Shown here in pieces: positions 1-12,196 of a stretch of 64,000 bases of DNA (its first letter is position 1; each line of letters opens with the position of its first letter). The stretch is from Zonotrichia leucophrys gambelii. Its lineage: Eukaryota; Chordata; Aves; Passeriformes; Passerellidae. A model generated the notes under the pieces. The model was not told the DNA's origin, made no database searches, and worked only from the letters and a program-made list of their open reading frames with translations. Both the position numbers and the translations under genes were made by a program. Location of the stretch: assembly GCF_028769735.1 (NCBI RefSeq), contig NC_088173.1:67580963-67644962 (forward strand), read 5' to 3'.

Positions 1-1716
1 TGTAACCAACTGTGCTTCCACTGAGCGAACACCTGAAGTGGCACTCGTATTTTACTGAACAAAGACTCTGCCTTCATCAGCTCTCATTTGATTTGATTTA
101 TTGGTGAGGACAAGGAATGCTTTCCAAGGACAACACAGAAAAGTTTGGAGAAGCCACAGCAGCAGCAGTGTTCAACAGGGCAGAGACCACCACGCTCCTG
201 TGGCAGCACTCTGTGGCTACAGGGCAGCATCTGGTGAGCAATGGCTCCTGAGAGCAGCCCTTGGTGGTTTTTAGGAGTTCTCTTTTGGGGGGATCACACT
301 GTGATTTGTTCTAATGTTTTAATTTCTAGCATGCCATGGAACTGTTGTACACTGCAACGCATCTGCAGCCATTTAGTGTTGGAGAGTTTTTATGCAGACG
401 TGGCTTGAGGGAAAAAATCCATGATCATATGCAGCTGTAAGCAGTAAGTTCTCAGCCTTCTGATTACGAGAAAAACAAAAACACTGCGTCCTTGATCAAA
501 TAATGAGAAAAACACGGTGAAAAACATGGAGTCCTTGAATGTAGTCAACAGCAGGATATAAAAAACAAGTATTAGCCTCAACAAGAAAACCACAGGTATT
601 AGCAACAAAGGAGGGGTTGGCATGTAATCTGTAATCAATGATGAACTCGGTTTTTGCAATATGTATGAGCTTAATTAACACTACTATAAAGGTATGTAAG
701 GTGGATCAATAAATTTGAGACAAAGATCATCAATAGGACGTGCTCGTCTCCCTTCACTTTCCTCAATTTAGGGCTTTATAGCTGCAGTTACTTTTCACAC
801 CTGAGGTGTTTTTCACTGCAGCACTGGGGATAAAACCCAAATCACCTTGTGATGGCTGTTAATATTGTGGGGAATATTGAAGTTCTGAGTGGGATCCCAG
901 TTGCACACATGTGGGAGCTGTGCTTTGGGTCTAATTCCAAATTCACTTTGCTGATGACACAATAAAACCTACTGGACCAAAAAGGGACCTTCAACACACC
1001 TTCCATTTCAATTGTTTGTGTAATTTTGCTTTAGTCACTTTTTAGGCATCAACCAAAACACCTTCTACATTTTTTTCAAACTTTCTTTCCAATGCACAAA
1101 CACACAACACATAAAACATTTACGTTAAAGAAAATATGGAACATAACATTGTGATTAAGGTGGTAGAAACTCTAATGGATGTCTCAGTGTAAAAAGGTCC
1201 CTTGACCAATTAGGGGAAACTTCTTTGATTAACAGCCTTTGTATTCACTCTCTTTATTTCTCCTTTTTAAGCTGTTAATGGGTATGTCAGCTAAAAAAGT
1301 AGCCCCATAAGAATCAGCTTTGGAAAAGATAATCTGAGATCATCTAAGTTCACTGCCATTAGTGTGGAATTGTTCTCCATGGCATTGTTTAAGAAGTTTT
1401 ATTCAGCCTAATTTTGGGTAACTCAATCACAAAATTATTTTTCTGTTTCTCCACAGGCTTCATCACTCACTAGATGAATAGTTTAAAAAGAAATAAAAAG
1501 GGTTTTTTTAAATTGTAATTCTATTGCTTTAGATATTCAATAACCTATCACCTAGCATGGCCTGTGGCTTCTTTATGTGTATTAATTCTAATGATTTTTC
1601 AGCTGTATTGTTGCAGAGACCAAAAGGCCACAGATTGGTGTGTGGAACTTCGTAAATTTAATTAGAAGACATAATTTTTCTGTTGATATTGGAAAATTTA
1701 ATCAAAATTCTATTTA
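1..1716. other. Unannotated AT-rich DNA
   Basis: No gene, RNA or mobile element is recognised. The open frames near 390-681 are short, lack any family resemblance and are not flanked by convincing splice sites. A segment near 1000-1045 shares a patchy match of about 45 bp with 2450-2494 (both have a CTTCCATTTCA block followed by a TTTAGGCATCAA block), which could be two remnants of one old repeat. Confidence 0.6.
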
Positions 1717-1744
1717 AACACACACACACACACACACACACACA
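1717..1744. repeat. (CA)n microsatellite
   Basis: About 14 uninterrupted CA units are visible. It is an ordinary dinucleotide microsatellite, probably length-polymorphic, with no gene context. Confidence 0.95.
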
Positions 1745-2265
1745 AATTTAAGTATATACAGAAAACACACACACCCCTGTTCAGTCTGTTCTAATGGTAA
1801 GATCATGGAGCTCAGGCCCTATTTCTGTTTTAAAATATGCATTATAAATTACAAAATGCATATTCATGAGATTATTTCTGTTTGTTCTTTCATCCAGTGT
1901 CTGAGGAAGGCTCAGTGACTGATATGAACATTGTATTAGAGCGGCAGCACAAGAAGTTCTCTCTGACCTCAGAACCACAGGGTTTTCACAGCAGACAGAG
2001 ATGTGAATTCAGACTATAAAATACTTCCAGCTTGTGTGAATCTCTTCATTTTCAAAAGGAAAAATGTAAGAAAAGCAAGTAGAAGGTTTATGTTAAGTCC
2101 TGCTCTGTACTGTTCTGTAGCAGAACATCGACTTCCAGGCTACCCCCAGAGATAAATTATGGCATCTTCATAATTCTGCTAATTGCAGCAATCAAAAATG
2201 TCTCTGCTTCATTCTCACTTAGTCCATGTTTAAATCTATTGTATTAATGCAATATATTTTTATTT

Positions 2266-2320
2266 TTATTTTCTATATTTATATAGAAAATAATTTATAT
2301 ATATATATATATATATTTAT
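2266..2320. repeat. Palindrome followed by (AT)n tract
   Basis: A perfect inverted repeat with 13-bp arms (TTATTTTCTATAT and its complement) and a 2-bp centre lies at about 2266-2293, directly followed by an alternating AT tract to about 2320. The arrangement could extrude a cruciform and is a likely site of length change. No gene is nearby. Confidence 0.8.
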
Positions 2321-4192
2321 ATTTTCTATTTTTTTTTCCTTTTCCCCCCTCTCTAATCCATCTCTGAGAACCTACGAAGCCCAAACCTATGAGAACCTAT
2401 GAGAACATCAGAACCTAAAGCAATAAAAGAAGACTTCAAACTTTAGCTCAGCTTCCATTTCAAATATGCTTTAGTCATATTTTAGGCATCAAAACCCACT
2501 GGATATTGATTATTTGGTCTAGGAAATGGTGAGGAAAAAGATATTAATGCAAGGACAAAGATTAATGAAATGACTGTCTATGTTTAAGCTCTCTGAAAAA
2601 ACCCCAGAAAAACACCACAGGATACCCATGCTGGATATCAACCCCCAAATTTGGGCTATTATTTCATCTTTTTAAGAAACCTAAATTCAAATAATTAGTC
2701 TACACTTTCTCACAAACTTTTTTATTAAGCAACCTTCTTCCCCCTTTTAGAGAATAAGACAACTGAAATGACTTTATTTACCCATTTTCAATAACGTGGC
2801 AGTGCTGGTGGACATTTTTGTGTAGGAATCTGAATTTCTGCTGTAATCTTAGCAAAGGAGACAGCAAAGCCCATGCTTGTCATCCTTAGGTTAAAAACCA
2901 AATTATTATATTGCATCCTACAAGGGCATAATTATCCCTGATACAGAGAGCGCATTTACCAGGAGATAATCACATTTCCAGCAAATGTGGCAGCTCCTGA
3001 GCTAATGGCAGTGCTATTACCGAAATATGTTACCCATTTCAGCTAATTAGACCTGCAGAAAAATGGGGAGAATTGCCACACCCACCAGTGTTGATGGGAG
3101 AAACACAGCTCCTATAGCAACTGTGTGCATTTGACTGTATTTGTGCTGCCTGCTAACCTGGCAAGAAAGTTTCCAGGGCACAAAGTTGTAATTTTACATT
3201 GCTTAAAAATTGTGATAAATCCATGCTAAATCTGAGGGTATGGGGGATAACTCTATAATACAATTTAAAGAGCCTGAAAGACTTTTTTTTTTTTACTTAG
3301 CTCAAAAATCATCTATAGATTTGGGTTTTTTCTTTTTTTTTTTTTCTCCTCATGATTCAGCAAAAAAATCCCTGAATTATTTTTGGCAATCCTTCCAATT
3401 ACATTGCATAAATGATAATTTTATGCCACTATTTCCTGCTGGTGCCAGCAATGGCCAGGCCACGTTTGACCAGAGAGCAGGTGGGGTTTCATACCACAGC
3501 ACCAGCAAGGTTGAGGGGATTTTTCTGGGAAGATTTACAATATAGCAGAGCTCCCTGTGAAAGGGAAAAAAGCACTCATGGGTAAAATAAAACATGACTG
3601 AAGTTTCAGGTTAACAGTTAATGATCACACAGTTCTTTGCAGGCAATTACTGAAGTCTTTTTAAAGCCCCTTTTGTGGCTGCTGATGGGGCCCTTGGAGG
3701 TTCCTGAGCTACTGATACCATTTCATCAAACCATCACTTTGCTTGCATCTGAAAATGCAAAGTTTGACATTCTCCTTTGGAATTATTTCATGTAATATTC
3801 TCCCTCACAGTCATTCAGCTGACTGTGAGTTATTTCTGCAGTGCAGCAACGTCTGAGAGCACTGATATAACATCTGAGCACTGAAACTGGAATCCCTGAA
3901 CATGTTTAAAATGTGCAAAATGCATCTACCACTGACAGTCATGAGTAAAAAACCCTCAACCTATTTATTTGCATTGTTTTGGGGTTTTTTCCTTGTCTCC
4001 AGGTTCACAGTCAGCAGAGAATTGTTTAGGAAATGACACTAAGATAACACATAACAAAGACCAGTCCTGCACTAAAGACACACAATAGAAATGCACTCAA
4101 TGGAAAAAGCTGATAGCTGTTTCTGCACATTAATTTAGACCCAAAATAAGCAAATAATTTCCCTAAGATGACAAGAAGTCTTTAGAAATGGA
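2321..4192. other. Unannotated DNA, possibly conserved non-coding
   Basis: No coding or repeat signal is recognised apart from poly-T runs near 3285 and 3335. The stretch at about 2930-3160 is free of repeats and has a mixed, non-simple composition with TAATTA-type motifs of the kind often seen in conserved non-coding elements. That reading is only a guess without an alignment. The 101-codon open frame at 3240-3545 runs through the poly-T tracts and is unlikely to be coding. Confidence 0.5.
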
Positions 4193-4268
4193 AGTGTCCC
4201 TGGAAGTGAACAGGCCAGGCTGGATGGAGCCTGGGGCAACCTGGGATAGTGGAAGGCATCCTGTGGAA
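4193..4268 (+). mobile_element. CR1 LINE fragment (3' region)
   Basis: The segment reads like the 3' untranslated part of avian CR1: a 'CCCTGGAAGTG' block, then 'GGCCAGGCTGGATGG', then a 'GGGCAACCTGGG' block and 'GTGGAAGGCATCC'. These appear in the order and sense of a plus-strand CR1 tail. It is truncated on both sides and lacks the terminal short tandem repeat. CR1 is a non-LTR retrotransposon whose copies are nearly always 5'-truncated; this one is inactive. Confidence 0.8.
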
Positions 4269-5498
4269 GATTCTTGTTTAGAAATTATTATATATCATTA
4301 TGTATAATTTCTGTTTATCTTATATCTTATGATTTAGATACTACAACTATCTAAAAGCATCCTGTTTGCTGAAAATAATATGAAGTATCCAAGGGGCTGC
4401 CTGGTGAAGGCTGGATATGATCTTCTCTATATTTTGTCCAATTAATTACTCTTCAGTTGTCTCATGAATAGCCTCCCTCTAAAAATATAATCAATTACAG
4501 AGCATGGGGTGTGTACTAACAAAATACAAGAAGGACAAAAAAGAAAAACCTTAAAAAATCAATATCTGAAGATCAGCCTTGGCTTAGTTACAACAGTGAC
4601 ACAATCTCCTGAAAAGTCTGAAATAAGAGATATTTATTTACAAGTTGAATTACAACTTGTAAACAAAATTTAGAGATTTAGAGATTGTTTTTCAATGGAT
4701 TTAAACCAGGGATATAATCATTCAAGAGAGGATGCTCACCAAAGCTCTTGTACTACACATTGCCACATTAGTATGCATGCACAGGCACAAGCATATGTCA
4801 TGCACAAAATGCAACCTGATATGAAAATCACAATGTATTACTTTTTTCCTCACACTTTTTCTGGAATACCTTTAAAAATAGTATTAACATTAACATTTAG
4901 AGTTTCCATCCATAGACATATACTACATTTATCTTACTGCTTCAAGAAAATATAAAAACAATTTATATAATAATTTATATATACTATCATGCTCTGAAAT
5001 CCTTTTTGTACAAATGTACAGCTTTTAAAATTTTTGCTTATTAAAAGATTCACACTATTTAGGTCAAAAATACTGGATTTATAACTCAATATATATTTTT
5101 TTATTCTAACCTATCTTATCTTCTTTACATCCTTTGATAATCCATGAGCATCCTGAAAAGCAAAGCAACTTTACCTCATTCAGAGCAAGGGAAGGGATTT
5201 GATTCTGAATGTCGTGAAGGAAAAATATGAATTGATACATTATGGTATTCAACATTAATGGCTTAAAAGGAAAGAAATGTTGCTTGTATTTATGTGACTT
5301 TACCGTTTCATTTTGTATGATCCATTAGCTTTTCTTTCCTTGCTTCAGGGTGGATTTGATGAAGACAATATAATCAGAGGGCCCATCAGTGCATGAATTT
5401 TGAATGATTGAATCATTTCTTTGAGGAAAAAAGTAATGACAGCTTCATAAGCACAAGTTTTTATTGTTTGACCATCCCATACCACAAAAAAATTTGTT
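4269..5498. other. Unannotated AT-rich DNA
   Basis: Nothing recognisable. The stretch is AT-rich with several TATATA-like runs (for example 4960-4990 and 5090-5105). The small open frame at 4695-4955 shows no family features. Confidence 0.6.
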
Positions 5499-5504
5499 GT
5501 GATC

Positions 5505-5879
5505 TGTCACCATGATATTTTACAAAAAATCCCTTTGCCAGGATTTCTTCTCCTGGCAAGATGAGAAACCTCAACTTTTCTGTGTTTTGCTCCTCTGGAA
5601 TGAGGCCTGGAGATTGTTTATCCAAACACGTGAATTGTTTTTAATTAATGTCCAATCACATCCAGCTGTGTCTGACTCTGAGTCTGTCACGGGGTTTTAT
5701 TATTTATTCCTTGGTAGCCTTCTGATGCCTCCTTTCTCTTTCTTTAGTATAGTTTTAGCATATCATATAGCATATATCATATCATATATCATATCATATC
5801 TTATCATATATCAACCTTCTGAGAATATGGAGTCAAATTCTCATCTCTCACCTCGTCCTGGGGACCTCACAACACCACA
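5505..5879 (+). mobile_element. Solo LTR, family B (class II-like ERV), copy B1
   Basis: The element starts TGTCACC and ends ACACCACA and is flanked by an exact 6-bp direct repeat, GTGATC, at 5499-5504 and 5880-5885. A 6-bp target duplication is typical of class II (beta/alpha-like) endogenous retroviruses. It shares ordered blocks with the copies at 20909, 29269, 45529 and 55577: an AAAATCC block near the 5' end, a CCAATCA block in the middle, 'TTTAGTATAGTTTTA', and 'CCTTCTGAGAATATGGAGTC' near the 3' end. No internal viral sequence follows, so it is a solo LTR left by recombination. A CATAT repeat is expanded just before the CCTTCTGA block. Open frames across it (123 codons at 5512-5883) are LTR sequence, not a host gene. 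Confidence 0.88.
5759..5811 (+). repeat. CATAT-type short tandem repeat inside LTR B1
   Basis: About ten imperfect ATCAT/ATATC units occupy the position where copies B4 and B5 have only a short 'ATATATCATAAAA' stretch. The microsatellite therefore seems to have grown inside this LTR after insertion, next to its probable polyadenylation region. Confidence 0.85.
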
Positions 5880-5885
5880 GTGATC

Positions 5886-8800
5886 TACTGAGCTACCTGG
5901 AGCTTGTGCTGCCTTTGGAGAGATGAAGGAATGAGTAGCTATAATTCTTTGAGGCATGGTAGTAAAATAATTTGGAATTGACAAGAAATTATTTAGTAGT
6001 TGATATAAGGACTGGAATAATGAGAAAACCAGAATTGTTTCAGTCTGGTGAATCAGCAGAATGAAAGCAAAAAATTTGGGAAATTTTTTTGAAGCATTGG
6101 TTTTCCCTGTCCATCACATTGTCCACTGTCCCAGGGAAAGAAACTGTGGGCAGCAGAGGTGGGAAGCTGAGCACCTAAAAATGTGCAGGCTGGACAAATG
6201 AAGAGCAGGCTGTGGCTCCAGGAGCAGTGAAATCATCCCAAAGACAGTGCAGAGAATTGTTTCTGCAGTTACATCTGCATTTCCCAGCCCCTGGCATGGC
6301 TGTGGGTGACACATCCTCACCACCCCCTTCACTGCAGCTTGGGCAGTCCTCATTTACCCAGAGAAAGTAGAAATGAACCTGCACCAGGAAAACAAAACTT
6401 TGCAAATGTATTCACAGAGGAAAAAGCAAGTTTTTGAACCAGGGAGAGCTAAACCTGCCAAGATGTTGGTTTTCATGGAACACCTGGTGTTCCTTATCTG
6501 TCTGCCATCAGCAGGTTGGATTCCATGGCTTCCATGCTCATTCCTGGCTGACCATGTAATTTATTGCTCCAAAACAAAACCTACCTTATCCTCAAAATAA
6601 AATTATAGAACATGTCCTCACTCCTTTTTCTGCGCTTGTGTCTTGTGTCTCTTTCCTTGTGCACATTTAATTTTTGAAGCACCAATTTTTAAAATTTACC
6701 TATCCTATGCTTTCCCAGATCAAAGCCAAACATGGCTCTGGTTTCCCATGGTTGCTGAATTCATTGCAGGAAAGAGAAGACAACATCCAATCTTCCTGAT
6801 TCATAAGAGTTCTTAGTTCTTTGTCTGTGTCTCAACATGTGCTTTCCACTTGCAAAAAGGTTCTTGAATCCTGAGAGGTTATGAAATCCAATACTTTTTT
6901 TTTTAATTTTAAAAAGCAAGTTGTTTTTTTAATAGATATAATAAGTATAGAAATAATAAATAAACATTTCTCCTTCTCTTTCCTTTTTTTTTTTTTAATA
7001 TTTGTCACCTAATCAAGTCTCAGAAAAATGTGTGAGCAACCAACATAATAAAATGCACACAGACTTGTGAATATGGCTTGACCCAAGTCTAGTGTACAAT
7101 AAATTGCATTAATCCCAGATTATGTGACATACTGGTTTTTGTAGTACAGCTTCTGAGAAGTAGTTGCCAAGTGATTCAGAGCTTGGAAATTACTTAAAAG
7201 TGCATCTGTTTGGCAAATTCTTATGAATAATAAACGCAACATCGTTGTAGGGTATCACAACCAATTGAAAGCTATTTACTAACAAAACAAGAGAAGGCAT
7301 TTGCAATAAAGTTCTATTCACAGAAATAATCTGGTCTAATTTACTGCAGCACTCATTGCCAGAGGAAGACCACTCCACAGGCAAATCCATTGATTTGTTT
7401 CCTACACTTCAATTTTCAAGGTGTTAAATCCTGCTGCATTCATTTTCCACTGCAAATCTGGTTTGCATCAAATGCCTAATGGAATCCAAACACAAGAAAC
7501 TTTCCCATTTATCAAGATTTTAAGTACATCTCTGGTTTTTTTTCCCCAAATAATAACACAAATCAAGTGTGACTGCAGGAATCTGACAGTTACACATCCT
7601 TTCCCCAGATTTCTTTGTGATGTGGTGGCTGCTTGTCTCTCCTAAAGGATTACTTCTGCATTTTGGGAGAAGAGAGGGAGAGAGACAGAAAGATTACACA
7701 TACATGGAAACCAAAATATTGATTAGGAAGCTGTGACTCATCTACTGATGTTACATTTATCTCTTTCCTTCCTATGGGAAGGATACAGAGAAAAAAAGTA
7801 CAACATAGATAAAATCTCTTCTTAAATAGTTTTGCCATGTTGGATGCTATCAAGTCTCAAAATACAAAAAAATTGCTCTTTTGCTCTTGTTTTTAGTACT
7901 CAGCTGTTCCTCAGCTCCTGTTGAAGACACTGATATATTTTGCTATTCTCAATAAAAATAGTCAAATGAACATTTCTAATGCGAAAAGTTTTTGATGAAG
8001 TGAACTTTTCCCTTTTATTTTTTTATATTTACTGTATACGTAATCTAACACACACCACAAAAATTGAAAGAAGGGCTGAAAAATCCCCCCCTTTTTATTT
8101 ACATGAAAATTTTTGACACTGTTAATATTTCTTTTCTGCTTGAGGTCCATATCTTAGGGAGAAACTCTTCTGACTTGGTGATGTTTGATATCGTTATCTG
8201 ACAATTTTGTACCAGTTCTTGAATCTGGGTCTGGCTATGTAAGTTTAGGAATCCTTTCTTACCCAATGCTTTTGCTTTACTTGTGGCTGGTGCTCTCCTG
8301 TGCCACCCTAAATAAAGTCTTGGAATGAGATTCATATCCCATGACTGGAAATGCCTACAAATGTAGATATCAACATATGAGGAAGGCATTTAAATGTTCT
8401 CTGCACTCATTGGGATGACACAGTCACTGCTCAAGTGTAATTCATCTGGCCTAATTTGGATGTCTTCATTAGCATGAAAGGAATTGTGTCCTAGAAAAGT
8501 CCACTTCTTCCTCTGGCTGTAAATTGAGTGATTACAACAAGATTAAATGAATTTATACTTGTAAGTTTAGTTTAGCAATATAAAGTGAACATTTTCCATT
8601 TTATACTGTTCTTTAATAATTCACTTAAAGTTAGTTATTCTCTTTTTCTTGCTTAAGAACATTTTAAAGACTTTCAACCAGTTCTTTCCCAAAGACACAT
8701 TATTCCAAACAATTTTTTTACCTAATCTCTTCTGCTCATGTGTCTGTTGCTTACATTCACCTAAAAAATGACTCTCAGAAGGAATGCACTGCTCTTTTGT

Positions 8801-11800
8801 ATTTGGATCCAAGACCTAGTCAGTTGAGTTTTATATGTATTTTTTCTGTAATTATATTTATAGCAATTAAAATTATACCCTTATGTTTCTCAGCCTCATT
8901 GTTTGCACTCAGCTCTTTGCCTCCAGCCTTACAATAAACACATGAAGCCCAACTGTGTGCATTATCTCACAAACTGTTACCCTCTTCCCCATCTTCCTGA
9001 CAGGTTCTTACTCTAAAATGTTCAAAAATATTCAGGCAGGAGTTCAAAGAATCAACCTGTACCTTATTCCAGCCCTACAACTTCAGGCCATATGTAAAAA
9101 ACAATCTGCAATTGCCTCTTTCCCCTTTTTGAATCATTAAATAGCCTTTTTTTTTCTTATGAAATGAAGCTGAAACAGGAAGATAACAAATTGCAGAAGT
9201 GACAAGCAGTCACTTCGGTAAATCTCACATTGTGCTTTTATCTCATTTCAGATTTTACCATTATTTTTCTGGTGCAGTACACGCTTTCCCTTATTAATTT
9301 GTCTACATTTCTCCAAGAAAAGATGAATCTCCATCATGTCAGGGAGTCCATTCGTGTGGTTGTTGTAAACCATTTTTTGCTTCATCTGCCCATTGTGCAA
9401 GATTTTTTAAAATCTCACACTCTTTAACAACTTTGATCTCCCCCAGCCGGTTCTTCACTTCAAAAACATTCCTTCAGCATCCTTTCTTCCTCCTAAGGAA
9501 ATATATAATTAATTTTCACATTTGTCCAGTGTTTTACTAATGTCTCCAGCAATGACTGCAGGTCATATTCAAGGCAAGTTACATATCTTAAACACTTAAT
9601 AGTAGACATTTTCAATTTTATTTTCCATTTAATAAGGAAGATCTTCCACTCTCTACTCAGTAGCATCTTTCCCCAAAATTTCTGACAAATTCATTCTTTT
9701 TTGTGAATGTGTGTGGCAATCATTTTAATCAATGCTATGAATCCAACCCATTCCAGTTCCCTTCCAATTGATGGCTGTACACAAACAACTTGCACATATT
9801 TGTGTGGAATCTTTAACTCATTGGTCTTGATTAGCATTAGTCCCAAAGAGCTTTATTTAGATTGATTCACTCTTTGTTGGCATTTAAGTACCATGGACAG
9901 TGCTGGCCTCATATGGACTACAATATAAAAATTGATTTTAAAAGCCAAGCATCAAAGGTGACAGTTTTAAGTCCTTCCAGACTAAGCCACATGAGATTAG
10001 AAATACATTGAAATGAATAAAAACAATCCTACAAGCTTCCTACAAGCCAAATTTAGGATTGTGATCTCTGGTGTGACAAAGCAAATATACACAGAGTTGT
10101 GTGCATATAATGCTTTCTGAAATCCTGAGGTGAGATTTTTTACTTAGAAAAATCTTATTATCCTCTTAGATTCAAAGGTAGAAATTTAGAGTTTTCCAGT
10201 ATATGTCACGTGTGGAAGTGGTTTGTAATATTCTAAAAGCCTCCAGTATCTACAGGAATACTTGATATGGATTATTTACAAGTATTTTTTCTGTGTATAA
10301 TGGCCAATTTTGCATCGTGAATTCCATCAGAGATCTCTGGGGTGGTCAGACTTTTCATCCACATTAATGTTAATTAACACAAATGAGCATACAAGCCATG
10401 CCTATCAGTTGGTCTAAGTACAGCAGGACCTGCTGGACCAAATTTTGGGGGTAGCTGAAAGTGCCCTGTTATGTCACATGTGGAAAATTTAGTTTAATTT
10501 ATTTCTTACACTAACTTCAGGAGACTTGTGATCCTGATTATCAACCAGCATTGACTAGGTGCCTATTTTGGCTTTGACTTTTCTGCTTGCCAGCCAAATC
10601 AGAGCTCTTTGGCAAACAAAACCTCTATTCAGCCAAGCCTGTTGGCTCATGGAGCTCCTCCTTAGGGAGCGTTTGATTATAAACTCAATAAACAGCTGCC
10701 AAGGAAGGAGCAAAGCTCCTGCAGTTGGTTGCTGTACTGAATTTCCCAGACAGCTCTCTGGGGGCTGAGGCAGAGCTCCATCCTGGCTGTAAACACGTCT
10801 GGGATCAGTCTCACCCTCGTAGAAGTTTGTCACGAGGTTCCATGGCTCTTCAAGAGAGCTGGGTGAGGCGTGTGGGGAGAGAAATTGGGTAAACGGAAAG
10901 GATCAGGTCTCGTGTGAGATATTTCAATATTTCAGAGAGATGCATCCTTCAGGGGGAAGCTGGAGCGTGGTGAGGGCACAGCCAGCCCTACATTTTCTGA
11001 GAGGTGTGGGAGTGACCTCAGGGCACTCCTGGAGCTGTATCCAGGCTGCTGTGTGCTGCCATAGGGAGCTCTGTAAGGATCTGTCCTCTGGGACCTGCCT
11101 GCGGCTCATTGCAGCAGAGCGGTGTCAGCACGGCCTCTGAGTGAAGTGTAACTCTTAGAGGAGTGTGAAAACACATTCTGAGGGGTCGATAGAGCCAATT
11201 ACAGAAATACAGATGGCTTGCAGATAACAAAGTTGTGTTGGAGTTCTGAAGTATTCCCAAGTCTTTATATCCTGCTACAGCAGTTAACCATATATTTAAC
11301 ATTTTCACTGTCTGCTCAAGCAGAAATGGAGAAAGAAGTGATACCTTATTCTACTTTCTGTAGAGCTGTCTCACAGGTAAAGCACAGTACAATGGGCATT
11401 CTTTCTGAGATGAACTGTGACTGACAAAAGATTTTAAACTTTTGTGCATAACTTGAAAAGTAAAAGTAATTACTTTGAAGCTAAGGAAGCATTCATATGC
11501 TTAAAACCTTTGTTATACTGAAAACTGAGAATTCATCCAGAGGATCATGGCTAAACAGCTGAGTTTCCTGTAAGCAGTTTCTACACTCAGTCAGTCAGGG
11601 AGATTTTATGTCTTAAAGAAAGATTCAGATAGGCTATGCCTCTAACAGCTTTATAAACTATGTATTCAGTAAGTTCCTCTGAGGATAATGCAAAATTTAA
11701 CATATGTGGTGCAAAACCCATTATTTATCCATGGCATCTTGCTGGATGTTGTAACAGTCCTTGGGGGCAGCAACAGAAGTTGCATCTCTTCCTTATGGCA

Positions 11801-12003
11801 AGTTCAGAACTTGGGAACTGCTCCACAGTGTTTAATGTGCAGCCAACCCAGAGCCTGTGACTGGAGCATCAAACAGGCAGTGTGACAATGGCTGAATGAC
11901 TGGGAGGAACAGATTTCCCTTCACAAATTAACATATGAACCATAATAAGTCTTGACTTATTTACTTAAAATAAAGTCTGAAAGGTTGGCTGGAAATCACA
12001 ATT
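5886..12003. other. Long unannotated stretch
   Basis: No gene or mobile element is recognised. Poly-T or poly-A runs occur near 6890, 6990 and 9150. The part at 10555-11150 is somewhat richer in G+C and has overlapping open frames on both strands up to about 96 codons. None resembles a known protein and none has a convincing exon structure, so I leave them uncalled. The rest is AT-rich unique DNA. Confidence 0.55.
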
Positions 12004-12196
12004 ACAGAATCACAGAATGTTCAGGTTGGAAGGGACATTAAAGACCATCTTGTTTCACCCCCCTGCTATGGACAGGGGCACCTTCCACCAGACCAGGTTG
12101 TTCAGAACCCTGCCCAGACTGACCTTGAACACTTCCAGGGATGGGGCAGCCACAGCTCCCCTGGGCAACCTGTGCCAGTTTTACAAGAACATCAGG
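12004..12196 (-). mobile_element. CR1 LINE 3' fragment
   Basis: Read on the minus strand this is the CR1 tail. The plus strand starts with the terminal 'ACAGAATCACAGAATG', then 'GGTTGGAAGGGACATTAAAG', then 'AGACCAGGTTG', 'CTTGAACACTTCCAGGGATG' and 'GGGCAACCTGTGCCAG'. It stops abruptly at about 12196 where a second CR1 in the opposite orientation begins. The two CR1 ends facing away from each other form a small nest later hit by a retroviral LTR. Confidence 0.85.
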
